DNA of 64,000 nt, taken from NCBI RefSeq assembly GCF_026340565.1, contig NZ_JAPEPB010000001.1, positions 4,378,501 to 4,442,500 on the forward strand. The letters are read 5' to 3'. Both the position numbers and the translations under genes were made by a program. The notes beneath the pieces are model-generated. The model did no database searches. It was given only the letters and a program-made list of their open reading frames with translations, and was not told the DNA's origin. Positions 49,991 through 58,091 of this stretch are shown here, piece by piece; positions within the stretch are counted from its first letter, which is position 1, and each line of letters begins with the position of its first letter. Origin of the DNA: Kitasatospora sp. NBC_01287 (GTDB lineage: Bacteria; Actinomycetota; Actinomycetes; Streptomycetales; Streptomycetaceae).

Positions 49991-50236
49991 ATGACATCAG
50001 ACACGACAGCTGTCACCGCACTGACCTTTCATCCTCCCGGCCCACCAGGCAATGTGACGGCTCCCTGCGGTCCTGACTCCCCATCACATAGCTCGGCGGC
50101 ACATCGACCCAGGACCGGACGCGCCACCGGCGGGGCCGAAGCCGAGCCGGCGATACGTGGGATCGACGCCCCGGCATCGGAAGCATGTACGTGCGCCCCC
50201 GGCTGCTCGTGCGGCTGCCAGTGTGGCGGCGAGTAG
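49991..50236 (+). CDS. Small protein with Cys-rich tail
   Basis: The 81-codon frame from ATG 49991 ends ACTCAPGCSCGCQCGGE, six cysteines in 13 residues, a metallothionein-like metal-binding pattern or substrate-like tail. CATAGA (49979-49984) lies six bases before the ATG, consistent with a leaderless mRNA divergent from the protease. The body is Pro/Gly/Ala-rich and unremarkable, so the reading is uncertain. Iron-sulfur or heavy-metal binding is inferred only from the Cys spacing. Confidence 0.4.
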   Translation: MTSDTTAVTALTFHPPGPPGNVTAPCGPDSPSHSSAAHRPRTGRATGGAEAEPAIRGIDAPASEACTCAPGCSCGCQCGGE

Positions 50237-50316
50237 CCGACCGGCCGCCTCCGCCCGGCATGGCGCCGAAGGTCCGCGCCGGGCGGAGTGCTCTCCTCCC
50301 CCAGCGCTCCGCCGCG

Positions 50317-50633
50317 TCAGATCCGGGGGGCTCCGCGTTCTGCGTAGAACTGAGCGAACGTCTCCACGGGCAGTTCGGCATCCGGTGTCTGAGTTGTACG
50401 GCCGGACGGATTGCAGAATGTGAGGGTTCCGTCCTCATGGCCGGTGATGACGGCCAGGTGGCCGCCCTTGGCGGGCGCCGGCCGGTCGGGCTGGCGGATC
50501 TCCTTGTGCACCGAGGCCATGACCAGTCGCCCGGCCGCGAGGGATCGATCAAATATTCGACCAAGCCTGCATCCGACGCCCACTGCCCCTCTTCGAGGTA
50601 CACAGTCGTGCGCCAGTCGTGCGCCAGCCTCAA
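50317..50633 (-). pseudogene. C39-like peptidase C-terminal fragment with a frameshift
   Basis: Two overlapping frames give one homologous protein when joined: RLAHDWRTTVYLEEGQWASD then AGLVEYLI in one frame, and DRSLAAGRLVMASVHKEIRQ then PDRPAPAKGGHLAVITGHEDGTLTFCNPSG in another, with the switch near 50545 (TTGATCGATC). The block SVHKEIR...GGHLAVITG...FCNPSG resembles the C-terminal half (His/Asn region) of C39-family peptidases in streptomycetes. The N-terminal half with the catalytic Cys is missing because the frame ends at the tRNA terminator. Confidence 0.55.
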
Positions 50634-50642
50634 ATTGATCCA

Positions 50643-50728
50643 GACAACAAGAAAGCCCCAGGCCGTTGACCTGGGGCTTTACCTCTGAGCGGGCGACGAG
50701 AATCGAACTCGCGCTATAAGCTTGGGAA
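50643..50728. repeat. Right att-like direct repeat
   Basis: This is the partner of 47353-47438 (83 of 86 identical). It covers the terminator and the 3' half of the intact tRNA-Gly gene. Confidence 0.85.
50652..50680 (-). terminator. tRNA-Gly terminator
   Basis: AAAGCCCCAGG pairs with CCTGGGGCTTT around a 7-base loop, followed on the minus strand by CTTGTTGT, immediately after the tRNA 3' end. Confidence 0.8.
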
Positions 50729-50758
50729 GCTCATGTTCTACCATTAAACTACGCCCGC
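50688..50758 (-). tRNA. tRNA-Gly (anticodon CCC)
   Basis: The minus strand folds fully: acceptor GCGGGCG/CGCCCGC, D-arm GTTT-AATGGTA-GAAC, anticodon arm TGAGC-TTCCCAA-GCTTA with anticodon CCC, 4-base variable loop, T-arm GCGAG-TTCGATT-CTCGT, and discriminator U. The CCA end is not encoded. It decodes GGG. Its 3' half served as the apparent integration site. Confidence 0.95.
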
Positions 50759-50978
50759 GTGATGACCCGTCAGCGACGGCTCGATCATGCATCATGCTAC
50801 CCCATCCCCCGCCCTGCGCCGAAACACCTGCCGCGGATACGGTGGCGCCGCGCGGCAGGCGGCGAGGCGTCGTGAAGGGTGTCCGGAAGATCCCCTAATG
50901 TGACGCTGTCGTGGTGCGGCCGAGGCCCCGGCTCTGGTGGGGGTTCGGCCGTGTTGGGGAAGTGTGGGAAGGGGATCG

Positions 50979-51200
50979 ATGGGTCAGCGGACCGTTGTTC
51001 GTTGTGCCGAAGGGCACCTGTTCAGTACCGGCGCGTTCCCGATGCAGCATCTCGGGGCCGGGCGGCTCGGGCCGGGGCGGTTGATCCGCTGTCCGCGGTG
51101 CGGACGGATGCGCAGCTCGGTGCCGGCGGATGTGAGCGCGTTGACGGCACCGCAACTGGCGCGGGCGCTGCGGCTGGAGGCCGCGCCGTTCCTGGCCTGA
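50979..51200 (+). CDS. Small zinc-ribbon-like protein
   Basis: The 73-residue product has VRCAEGHLFST and LIRCPRCGRMRSS, so C-x3-H and CxxC could bind one zinc. A Leu/Ala-rich helix follows. Its role is unknown; such proteins are conserved near dcd in streptomycetes to my recollection. GAAGGGGA lies before the ATG. Confidence 0.7.
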   Translation: MGQRTVVRCAEGHLFSTGAFPMQHLGAGRLGPGRLIRCPRCGRMRSSVPADVSALTAPQLARALRLEAAPFLA

Positions 51201-51307
51201 GCGGGCCGGTCGTACGGTGCCCTCCTGGATGCGGAACGCGTGTGCGGGAGGGCACCGGATGGTGAACGGATTGGGAGGACGCGCTCGCGAGCACGTAACC
51301 TCGTGGC

Positions 51308-51892
51308 GTGCTGCTCTCCGACAAAGACATCCGTAGTGAGATCGACAAGGGCCGGGTCGTGGTCGACCCGTTCGACCCTGCCATGGTCCAGCCGTCGAGC
51401 ATCGACGTCCGACTGGACCGCTTCTTCCGGGTGTTCGAGAACCACCGGTACCCGCACATCGACCCCTCCGAGGAGCAGCCGGACCTGACCCGGCTGGTCG
51501 AACCGGACGGCGATGACGCGTTCATCCTGCACCCGGGCGAGTTCGTGCTCGCCTCGACGTACGAGGTGATCACGCTGCCGGACGACGTGGCGTCCCGGTT
51601 GGAGGGCAAGTCGAGCCTGGGGCGCCTCGGGCTGCTGACGCACTCCACCGCCGGCTTCATCGACCCGGGGTTCAGCGGGCACGTCACGCTGGAGCTGTCG
51701 AACGTCGCGACGCTGCCGATCAAGCTCTACCCGGGGATGAAGATCGGGCAGCTCTGCCTGTTCCGGCTCTCCTCGCCCTCCGAGCACCCGTACGGCTCCG
51801 CGCGGTACGGCTCGCGCTACCAGGGGCAGCGCGGGCCGACGCCGTCGCGTTCGTTCCTGAACTTCCACCGCACCGACATCTCGGAGAAGTAG
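51308..51892 (+). CDS. dcd: dCTP deaminase
   Basis: The 194-residue product matches Dcd: MLLSDKDIRSEIDKGRV, VQPSSIDVRLDRFFRVF, LHPGEFVLASTYEVITLPDDVASRLEGKSSLGRLGLLTHSTAGFIDPGFSGHVTLELSN (with the catalytic Glu), and MKIGQLCLFRL, GSRYQGQRGPTPSRS at the C-terminus. It converts dCTP to dUTP for thymidylate supply; some actinobacterial forms also hydrolyse dUTP. A GTG start without Shine-Dalgarno follows TTGGGA-18 bp-GTAACC with seven bases to the start, so a leaderless transcript is likely. Confidence 0.96.
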   Translation: MLLSDKDIRSEIDKGRVVVDPFDPAMVQPSSIDVRLDRFFRVFENHRYPHIDPSEEQPDLTRLVEPDGDDAFILHPGEFVLASTYEVITLPDDVASRLEGKSSLGRLGLLTHSTAGFIDPGFSGHVTLELSNVATLPIKLYPGMKIGQLCLFRLSSPSEHPYGSARYGSRYQGQRGPTPSRSFLNFHRTDISEK

Positions 51893-51956
51893 CGGCCAGG
51901 AGCAGTAACAGGAGCAGTGACAGGGGCAATGGCAAGGAGCTGAGGAGCCCGGCCGG

Positions 51957-52850
51957 TCAGACCCGCTTGGGGCGGGTCACCGCGGTGAGTTCGGCGCCGT
52001 CCGCCGACAAGGTCAACTCGGTCTCCAGTGCGGAGAGCTGGCCGAGCCGGTGCAGGTGGGTACCGCCGCAGGCGATGTCCGCCGGGCCGACCGGGAGTTC
52101 GCAGCGCCAGCGGCGGCGGGCGGTCAGCTCGGGGGACGGCACCTCGACCCGCACCGGCGCGTCGGCCGCGACCCAGGCGGCGAGGCGCTCGTTGACGTCG
52201 GCGGTGATCGCGGGCAGCGCCTCGGCGAGGGCGGGCAGTTCGTCGGCCGCCTCGGTGGTGAAGCCCTTCTTCCGCAGCGACTTGCCGAGCCGGTAGACGT
52301 CGGTGCTGGCCTCGGTGTCCATCACCGAGGAGGCCATCGCCAGGCTGTCGAAGTCCGGGTTGCCGAAGGCGTCCGCCCGCCCCGGGTCCTTGCGCCAGCG
52401 GTCGGCCAGCGCGGCGTTCAGCGCCAGCGCGAGCAGGTGGCAGCCGGTGTGCGCGGCGCTCAGCGCGGTGCGGCGCTCGGCGTCCACCGCCAGCGTCACC
52501 GTGCGGCCCACCAGCGGCTCGGCCGGCTCCTCGGCGAGCACGTGCAGCACCAGCCAGGACCAGGCCTCGTCACCGCGCCGCACCGGGATGTCGGCGCCGA
52601 CCAGCAGCTCCCCGCCCTGCTGATCGACCGCGGCGGTGAGGCAGTCCACCACCGCCAGCGCCACGCCGCCCGCGGTCAGCGTGCCGGTGTCGGCGGGCTG
52701 GTCGGGCCAGGTGTGGTCGAGCGGGTGGAAGGGGGTGTCCGCGGTGACGACGCCGTACCGGCCGTCGCCCAGCGGGTGACCTGCCAGGACGGTGGACTCA
52801 CCGGTCACCGCGCCGCCGGGGAAGCTGACTCGGGTGGTGGGGAGGGTCAT
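51957..52850 (-). CDS. AlaX-like alanyl-tRNA editing protein
   Basis: The 297-residue product has the AlaRS editing-domain metal sites SAAHTGCHLLALALN (HxxxH) and DIACGGTHLHRLGQL (CxxxH), with an N-terminal beta-barrel (GVVTADTPFHPLDHTWPDQPADTG). Free-standing AlaX proteins clear Ser or Gly mischarged on tRNA-Ala; the exact activity here is inferred. ATG 52850 has GGAG seven bases upstream. It is convergent with dcd. Confidence 0.85.
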   Translation of the reverse strand: MTLPTTRVSFPGGAVTGESTVLAGHPLGDGRYGVVTADTPFHPLDHTWPDQPADTGTLTAGGVALAVVDCLTAAVDQQGGELLVGADIPVRRGDEAWSWLVLHVLAEEPAEPLVGRTVTLAVDAERRTALSAAHTGCHLLALALNAALADRWRKDPGRADAFGNPDFDSLAMASSVMDTEASTDVYRLGKSLRKKGFTTEAADELPALAEALPAITADVNERLAAWVAADAPVRVEVPSPELTARRRWRCELPVGPADIACGGTHLHRLGQLSALETELTLSADGAELTAVTRPKRV

Positions 52851-52970
52851 TCGGTTGCTCCGTGCAGTGGGGATCAAGGGGGATGAAAAAGATCGGGAGG
52901 GGCTGAAGAACAGCGGAATCGAAGCGGCGAGCCGGGCAGGGGGCGCACCCGAGCCCGCCGCGCGCGACCG

Positions 52971-53918
52971 TCAGCCCAGCGTCGGCAGCTTGATCAGCAC
53001 CAGCAGGGCCAGCAGTTGCAGCGAGGCGGCGCCGGCCGCCTTGCCCCAGGGCAGGTCGTGCACCCGGCGGACCAGCGTGGTCAGCAGGACCGCGAAGAAC
53101 GCCCAGGTCGCCCAGCCGACCGCCTGCACCAGCACGTTGTCGGAGGGCAGGAAGAGCGCGAGCACCAGCCGCGGCGCGTCGCTGGTCCAGCCGAGCAGCA
53201 CGGACAGGCCCACGGTCGAGGCCCACGGGCCGTCGCCGCCGAGTTGGCGGGCCAGCGCGTAGGTCACGGAGCCCAGCATCAGACCGGCCAGGGTGAAGAC
53301 GAGCGCGGCCCCGAACAGGGACCAGGCGGCGACCGGGAAGGTGGAGTTGACCACCTCGTCGTGGGTGTCGCCGAAGCCGAGCACCGCGAGCACCGCGTAC
53401 AGCAGGGAGACCGTGATCGTGGTCAGCCAGACCTGGTGGTCGCGCATCTGGTCGAAGGTACGGGTCGGGGACCGGTAGAGGCCCGCCAGCAGTTCGCGCC
53501 AGCGCAGCCGCGGCCCGCCGGTGCGCGGGGCCGTGCGGCCACCGGCCCGGTAGGTCGCGACGTGGTCCGGCGACTCCGGCCGGCCCTGGGCCCGCGACCG
53601 GGGTGCGGGCCGCGACCACGGCGGCTGCTGCCCGTAGGCCGGCGCGTCGGGGTAGGTGGCGTCGGGGTAGGTGGCCTCGGGCTGGTCGCGCCGGTAGCCC
53701 TGCTGCGGCTGCTCGCCGTAGTAGTACGGCTCACCCGGCGACTCCCCCAGCGGCTGCCCCGCCGGGTCGACCGCGAACGCCCGCGTGTGCCCGGGCTGGT
53801 CCGCCCGGTACGGGTCCACCCCGTAGGGCTCGGTCGGCTCGTACGCCGCCGCCGGAGCGGCGTGGTCGCGCTCGCCGCCGCCCCAACCGCTCCCGCTCAG
53901 ATATCCGTTGCCAGCCAC
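52971..53918 (-). CDS. Yip1 family membrane protein
   Basis: The 315-residue product has a long hydrophilic Pro/Tyr/Gln-rich N-terminus (about 160 residues, YPDATYPDAPAYGQQPPW), then the Yip1 domain RWRELLAGLYRSPTRTFDQMRDHQVW and five hydrophobic segments ending KAAGAASLQLLALLVLIKLP. Bacterial members are of unknown role. GTG 53918 is used because TACCTT lies six bases upstream (leaderless); GGAGG abuts the start too closely to act as a ribosome site. Confidence 0.8.
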   Translation of the reverse strand: MAGNGYLSGSGWGGGERDHAAPAAAYEPTEPYGVDPYRADQPGHTRAFAVDPAGQPLGESPGEPYYYGEQPQQGYRRDQPEATYPDATYPDAPAYGQQPPWSRPAPRSRAQGRPESPDHVATYRAGGRTAPRTGGPRLRWRELLAGLYRSPTRTFDQMRDHQVWLTTITVSLLYAVLAVLGFGDTHDEVVNSTFPVAAWSLFGAALVFTLAGLMLGSVTYALARQLGGDGPWASTVGLSVLLGWTSDAPRLVLALFLPSDNVLVQAVGWATWAFFAVLLTTLVRRVHDLPWGKAAGAASLQLLALLVLIKLPTLG

Positions 53919-54070
53919 CCTCCGAAGGTACCCGGAAAGGTGACCGGCGGCCCCACCGTCCCGCGTACCCAAGGGGATTGCAGCAGGGCTGTGACGCGGC
54001 GCCCCCGCGGCCGCCAGCAGGCGGCCACGGGGGCGGCCACGGAGGCGGCCACGGAGGCGGCCGGAGCCCG

Positions 54071-55213
54071 CTACTTCTGCAGCACCGAGCCGTGCACGGC
54101 GGCCGCCGAGGTCTCACCGGCCGGGCAGCCGCCGGGGCCCGCGCTGATCCGCACCGCGCCGACCGGCAGCAGCGTGCCGCAGGCGATCCGGATGCCGTTC
54201 GGCAGCTCGTTGTCGGATTCGACCACCGCGCCGTCGCCGATCACCGCACCGTCCAGCGAGGTGCGCGCGCCGATGGTGGCGAAGGCGCCCACGATGGAGT
54301 CCTTGACGAAGGCGTCCGCGCCGATCACCGCGCCGGGCAGCACGACGCTGCCCTCGACGATCGCGCCGGCCGCGACCACCGCGCCGGCCGCGACCACGGT
54401 GCCCGAGCTGAGCACCGCCGCCGGGTCCACGGTGGCGCCGTCCAGCAGCAGCGCGTCCCCGGTCGGGCCGGGAACGGCCGGGGAGTCGACCCGGCCGAGC
54501 ACCAGGTCGGCCGAGCCGCGCACGAATGCGGCGGGGGTGCCCAGGTCCAGCCAGTACGAGCTGTCCACCACGCCGCGCACCAGGGCGCCGCTCTCCAGCA
54601 GCTCGGGGAAGGTCTCGCGCTCGACCGAGACCACCCGGCCGGCCGGGATGCGATCGATAACCGAACGGGTGAAGACGTAGCAGCCCGCGTTGATCTGGTC
54701 GGTGACGATCTGCTCGGGCGTCTCCGGCTTCTCCAGGAACTCCAGCACCCGCCCGGTCACGTCGGTCGGCACCAGGCCGAAGGCGCGCGGGTCCTCGACC
54801 CGGGTCAGGTGCAGGGTGACATCGGCACCGGAGACCACGTGGCCCTCGCGCAGCGCGGCGATGTCCAGGCCGGACAGGATGTCACCGTTGAAGATCAGCA
54901 CCGGCTCGTCGGGGCCGCAGGTCAGGCCCTCGGCGGCGTTGCGGATCGCCCCGCCGGTGCCCAGCGGCTCGACCTCGGTCAGGTAGACCAGCTCCAGGCC
55001 GTACGGGGAGCCGTTGACGAAGTGCTCCTCGAAGACCTCGGCCAGGTAGGAGGTGGCGAGCACCACGCGGGTCACCCCGGCGGCAGCGGCCCGGGCGAGC
55101 TGGTGCGCGATGAACGGCACGCCCGCGACCGGCAGTATCGGCTTGGGGGTGTGCGTGGTGAGTGGGCGCAACCGAGTGCCCTGACCGCCGACCAGCATGA
55201 TCGCCTGGGTCAT
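54071..55213 (-). CDS. Sugar-phosphate nucleotidyltransferase (mannose-1-phosphate guanylyltransferase-like)
   Basis: The 380-residue product has the nucleotidyltransferase signature AIMLVGGQGTRLRPLTTHTPKPILPVAGVPFI, the metal site FNGDILSGLD, LEFLEKPETP and DLGTPAAF, then a left-handed beta-helix with hexapeptide repeats (VVAAGAVVAAGAIVEGSVVLPGAVIG). It should make an NDP-sugar, GDP-mannose by closest resemblance, for glycan or glycoprotein synthesis. The start at 55213 (MTQAIMLVGG) fits the family; the extra upstream codons are non-conserved. Confidence 0.88.
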   Translation of the reverse strand: MTQAIMLVGGQGTRLRPLTTHTPKPILPVAGVPFIAHQLARAAAAGVTRVVLATSYLAEVFEEHFVNGSPYGLELVYLTEVEPLGTGGAIRNAAEGLTCGPDEPVLIFNGDILSGLDIAALREGHVVSGADVTLHLTRVEDPRAFGLVPTDVTGRVLEFLEKPETPEQIVTDQINAGCYVFTRSVIDRIPAGRVVSVERETFPELLESGALVRGVVDSSYWLDLGTPAAFVRGSADLVLGRVDSPAVPGPTGDALLLDGATVDPAAVLSSGTVVAAGAVVAAGAIVEGSVVLPGAVIGADAFVKDSIVGAFATIGARTSLDGAVIGDGAVVESDNELPNGIRIACGTLLPVGAVRISAGPGGCPAGETSAAAVHGSVLQK

Positions 55214-55407
55214 CTTCGCGTTTCTCCCCTTGGTTCCGGTCAGCGACCTGGCTCGGAGTGGTGCCAGGGCCGTCGCTTGGGTGCGTGGTGCTCGTCGGGG
55301 CGCCGACCTGCCTGCCAAGCACGCGCGGTCGGACCCCCACTCCGAGTGGGCGCGACCCGGGCCGCGATCCCGATTTCGTTCAGAATATGCATTCTTGTCA
55401 TTCAGCA

Positions 55408-55440
55408 GCCTGCCCCGGGTGAACAGCACCCGGGGCAGGC
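55408..55440. terminator. Hairpin terminator
   Basis: A 14-bp perfect stem GCCTGCCCCGGGTG/CACCCGGGGCAGGC surrounds AACAG downstream of the iron-sulfur protein gene. The following AT-rich CATATTCT stretch near 55380-55395 may be the promoter of the nucleotidyltransferase. Confidence 0.8.
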
Positions 55441-55504
55441 ATCATATGTGAGACATCGGGGCGCGACCGCATTAGCGCCCGGGCCGAATACCCGTGCGGA
55501 AGGA

Positions 55505-57742
55505 CTAGACCTCCGCGGGCTCGGCGACCTCCGTCGGCAGCGCCTTCACCGAGTCCAGCAGCAACTGCGCCACGTCGACGACCTTCAGGTGCTCCTTCGC
55601 CACGCCCGGGCCCGCGGCGGAGCCGCCGTTCGACGCCTTCTTGCCGTTGACCGAGTCGGAGAGCATCACCAGGCAGAACGGGCAAGCGGTGGAGACGATG
55701 TCGGGGTTGAGCGACAGCGCCTCCTCGACCCGCTCGGTGTTGATCCGCTTGCCGATCCGCTCCTCCATCCACATCCGCGCGCCGCCGGCACCGCAGCAGA
55801 AACCGCGCTCCTTGTGCCGGTGCATCTCCTGCTGGCGCAGCCCGGGGACCTTGTCCATGATCTCGCGCGGCGGGCTGTAGACCTTGTTGTGGCGGCCCAG
55901 GTAGCACGGGTCGTGGTAGGTGATCAGCCCCTCGACCGGGTTGACCGGGACCAGCTTGCCCTCGTCGATCAGGTGCTGCAGCAGCTGGGTGTGGTGGATC
56001 ACCTCGAAGTGGCCGCCGAGCTGCGGGTACTCGTTGGCGATGGTGTTGAAGCAGTGCGGGCAGGTGGCCACGATCCGCTTCTTCGGAGCGTCCTCCAGCG
56101 CCGCGTTGAGCGTCTCGACGTTCGAAGCCCCGAGCATCTGGAAGAGGAACTCGTTGCCCAGGCGGCGGGCCGAGTCACCGGTGCAGGACTCCTCCTTGCC
56201 GAGGATCGCGAACTTGACGCCCGCGGTGTGCAGCAGTTCGGCGAAGGCCTTGGTGGTCTTCTTCGCCCGGTCCTCCAACGCGCCGGCGCAGCCGACCCAG
56301 TAGAGGTACTCGACCTCGGCGGGCTCGATGTCAGCGCCGATCACCGGCACCTCGATGCCGGTCTCCTTCTTGAGCTCCTTGACCCAGTCGAGGCGCGCCT
56401 TGGTGGCCATGCCCCACGGGTTGCCCTTGTTCTCCAGGTTCTTGAGCATCGTGCCGGCCTCGGTGGGGAACGAGGACTCGATCATCACCTGGTAGCGGCG
56501 CATGTCGACGATGTGGTCGATGTGCTCGATGTCCACCGGGCACTGCTCGACGCAGGCACCGCAGGTGGTGCAGGACCACAGCACGTCGGGGTCGATGACC
56601 CCGTTCTCCTCCGCGGTGCCGATCAGCGGGCGCTCGGCCTCCGCCAGCGCGGCCGCGGGCACGCCCGCCAGCTGCTCGGCGGTGGCCAGCTCGTTGCCCT
56701 CGGCGTCCTTGCCGCCGCCGGCCAGCAGGTACGGCGCCTTGGCGAAGGCGTGCTCCCGCAGGCTCATGATCAGCAGCTTCGGCGAGAGCGGCTTGCCGGT
56801 GTTCCAGGCCGGGCACTGCGACTGGCAGCGGCCGCACTCGGTGCAGGTGGAGAAGTCGAGGATGCCCTTCCAGGAGAAGTGCTCGACCTGGGAGACGCCG
56901 AACACCGCGTCCTCGGCCGGGTCCTCGAAGTCGATCGGGGCGCCGCCGCTGGTCATCGGCCGCAGCGCGCCGAGCGCGACCGAGCCGTCCTCCTCGCGCT
57001 TGAAGAAGATGTTGAAGAACGCCAGGAAGCGGTGCCAGGCCACACCCATCGAGGGGTTGACGCCGATGGTGATCGCCCAGGCGAAGGAGATGCAGATCTT
57101 CAGCATCGCGAAGATGTAGATCAGGTTGACCAGGGTGCCGTGGGCCAGCCCGTGGAAGGCGGCGACCAGCGGGTACGAGACCAGGTAGCGGACCTCGTAG
57201 GAGCCGACGCCCGCCATCGCGCCCTCGATGCCGCGCAGCATCATGATGCAGATGCCGATGCCGAGGATCGTGTACTCGACGTAGAAGGCCTGCCAGGCGA
57301 TCGAGCCGGCGAACCGCGACTTGCGCCCGGCCCGGGAGGGCAGGCTCAGCAGCCGGATCACGATCAGGGTGAGGATGCCGAGCGTGGTGAAGGTGCCGAT
57401 CAGCTCGGTGAAGAGCTCGTACGGCAGCCAGCCGCCGAGCACCGGCAGCACGAACTCGGCGTCGAAGAGCTGGCCGAAGGCGGTGACCAGGGTGAGGAAG
57501 AGGGTGAAGAAGCCGACCGCGACGAACCAGTGCGCGACGCCGACGACCCCCCAGCGGTTCATCCGGGTGTGGCCCAGGAACTCCACACCCACCGTCTTGG
57601 CCCGCTGGACCGGCTGCCCGGTCCGGGTGCCGTCCGACTGGCCGGTCCTGACGACCTGGTAGATGAACATGCCCGCACGGGTGGCGAGCGCGATGCCGAT
57701 CACAGTGGTGATCAGCGAGATGACGATCGCTGCTAGCTGCAT
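55505..57742 (-). CDS. Membrane iron-sulfur oxidoreductase (HdrD/GlpC-like, CCG domains)
   Basis: The 745-residue product has about five to six N-terminal membrane helices (LAAIVISLITTVIGIALATRAG, nitrate-reductase-gamma-like). Two 4Fe-4S motifs follow, CTECGRCQSQCP (near residue 300) and CTTCGACVEQCP, and then two CCG cysteine domains, GCAGALEDRAKK and CPHCFNTIANEYPQLGGHFEV ... GFCCGAGGARMWMEE. Such fusions pass electrons between membrane quinone and a soluble dehydrogenase, for example acyl-CoA or electron-transferring flavoprotein partners. ATG 57742 follows GGAG with five-base spacing. The partner is not adjacent. Confidence 0.9.
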   Translation of the reverse strand: MQLAAIVISLITTVIGIALATRAGMFIYQVVRTGQSDGTRTGQPVQRAKTVGVEFLGHTRMNRWGVVGVAHWFVAVGFFTLFLTLVTAFGQLFDAEFVLPVLGGWLPYELFTELIGTFTTLGILTLIVIRLLSLPSRAGRKSRFAGSIAWQAFYVEYTILGIGICIMMLRGIEGAMAGVGSYEVRYLVSYPLVAAFHGLAHGTLVNLIYIFAMLKICISFAWAITIGVNPSMGVAWHRFLAFFNIFFKREEDGSVALGALRPMTSGGAPIDFEDPAEDAVFGVSQVEHFSWKGILDFSTCTECGRCQSQCPAWNTGKPLSPKLLIMSLREHAFAKAPYLLAGGGKDAEGNELATAEQLAGVPAAALAEAERPLIGTAEENGVIDPDVLWSCTTCGACVEQCPVDIEHIDHIVDMRRYQVMIESSFPTEAGTMLKNLENKGNPWGMATKARLDWVKELKKETGIEVPVIGADIEPAEVEYLYWVGCAGALEDRAKKTTKAFAELLHTAGVKFAILGKEESCTGDSARRLGNEFLFQMLGASNVETLNAALEDAPKKRIVATCPHCFNTIANEYPQLGGHFEVIHHTQLLQHLIDEGKLVPVNPVEGLITYHDPCYLGRHNKVYSPPREIMDKVPGLRQQEMHRHKERGFCCGAGGARMWMEERIGKRINTERVEEALSLNPDIVSTACPFCLVMLSDSVNGKKASNGGSAAGPGVAKEHLKVVDVAQLLLDSVKALPTEVAEPAEV

Positions 57743-57997
57743 CGGCTCTCCGTCTCCTGCGGGTGCGAGGGGCGATGGCGGTCTTGGGTCACGGGGGTCC
57801 GGTACCCGGCTTCCGGGTACAGCGGTCCCCCGATCCGGCAGTGTACTCGCCGGTAACTTAATTCGGGGATCGGGCCGGACACTACCGCGCGTTAACGCTG
57901 GTTCAGAAGATGCGCAAGCTATGGCGGCAGTCACGTCGCCCCCGCCTCACTCCTTCGCAGTGCGCGGGCCGCCGATTGCACATAAAGGCGCAATAAA

Positions 57998-58070
57998 GTT
58001 GAGCCCCTCCGGCTCAGCCCTGTTGACGCTGCCCCGGGCCTCAGGCATGCTTGAGCCCGTACAGCTCAAC
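57998..58070 (+). promoter_or_regulatory. dnaK promoter with two HspR (HAIR) sites
   Basis: GTTGAGC-N7-GCTCAGC (57998-58018) and CTTGAGC-N7-GCTCAAC (58050-58070) fit the HspR-associated inverted repeat CTTGAGT-N7-ACTCAAG. TTGACG (58023-58028) with 17 bases to CATGCT places the promoter between them, so HspR, the last gene of the operon, can repress it. This is the known streptomycete arrangement. Confidence 0.85.
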
Positions 58071-58091
58071 TCTTACGTGGAGGTATTTGCG

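Larger units (their letters stand above)
47353..50758. mobile_element. Remnant of a tRNA-Gly-integrated element
   Basis: The interval is bounded on the right by an intact tRNA-Gly and on the left by a direct copy of that tRNA's 3' half plus its terminator (86 bp, 83 identical). Integration at a tRNA 3' end by a tyrosine recombinase leaves exactly this arrangement, with the break in the anticodon loop. The contents are a small ORF, a metalloprotease, a Cys-rich small ORF and a broken C39-like peptidase. No integrase, excisionase or replication gene remains, so the element is presumed decayed or the duplication is old. Confidence 0.6.
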
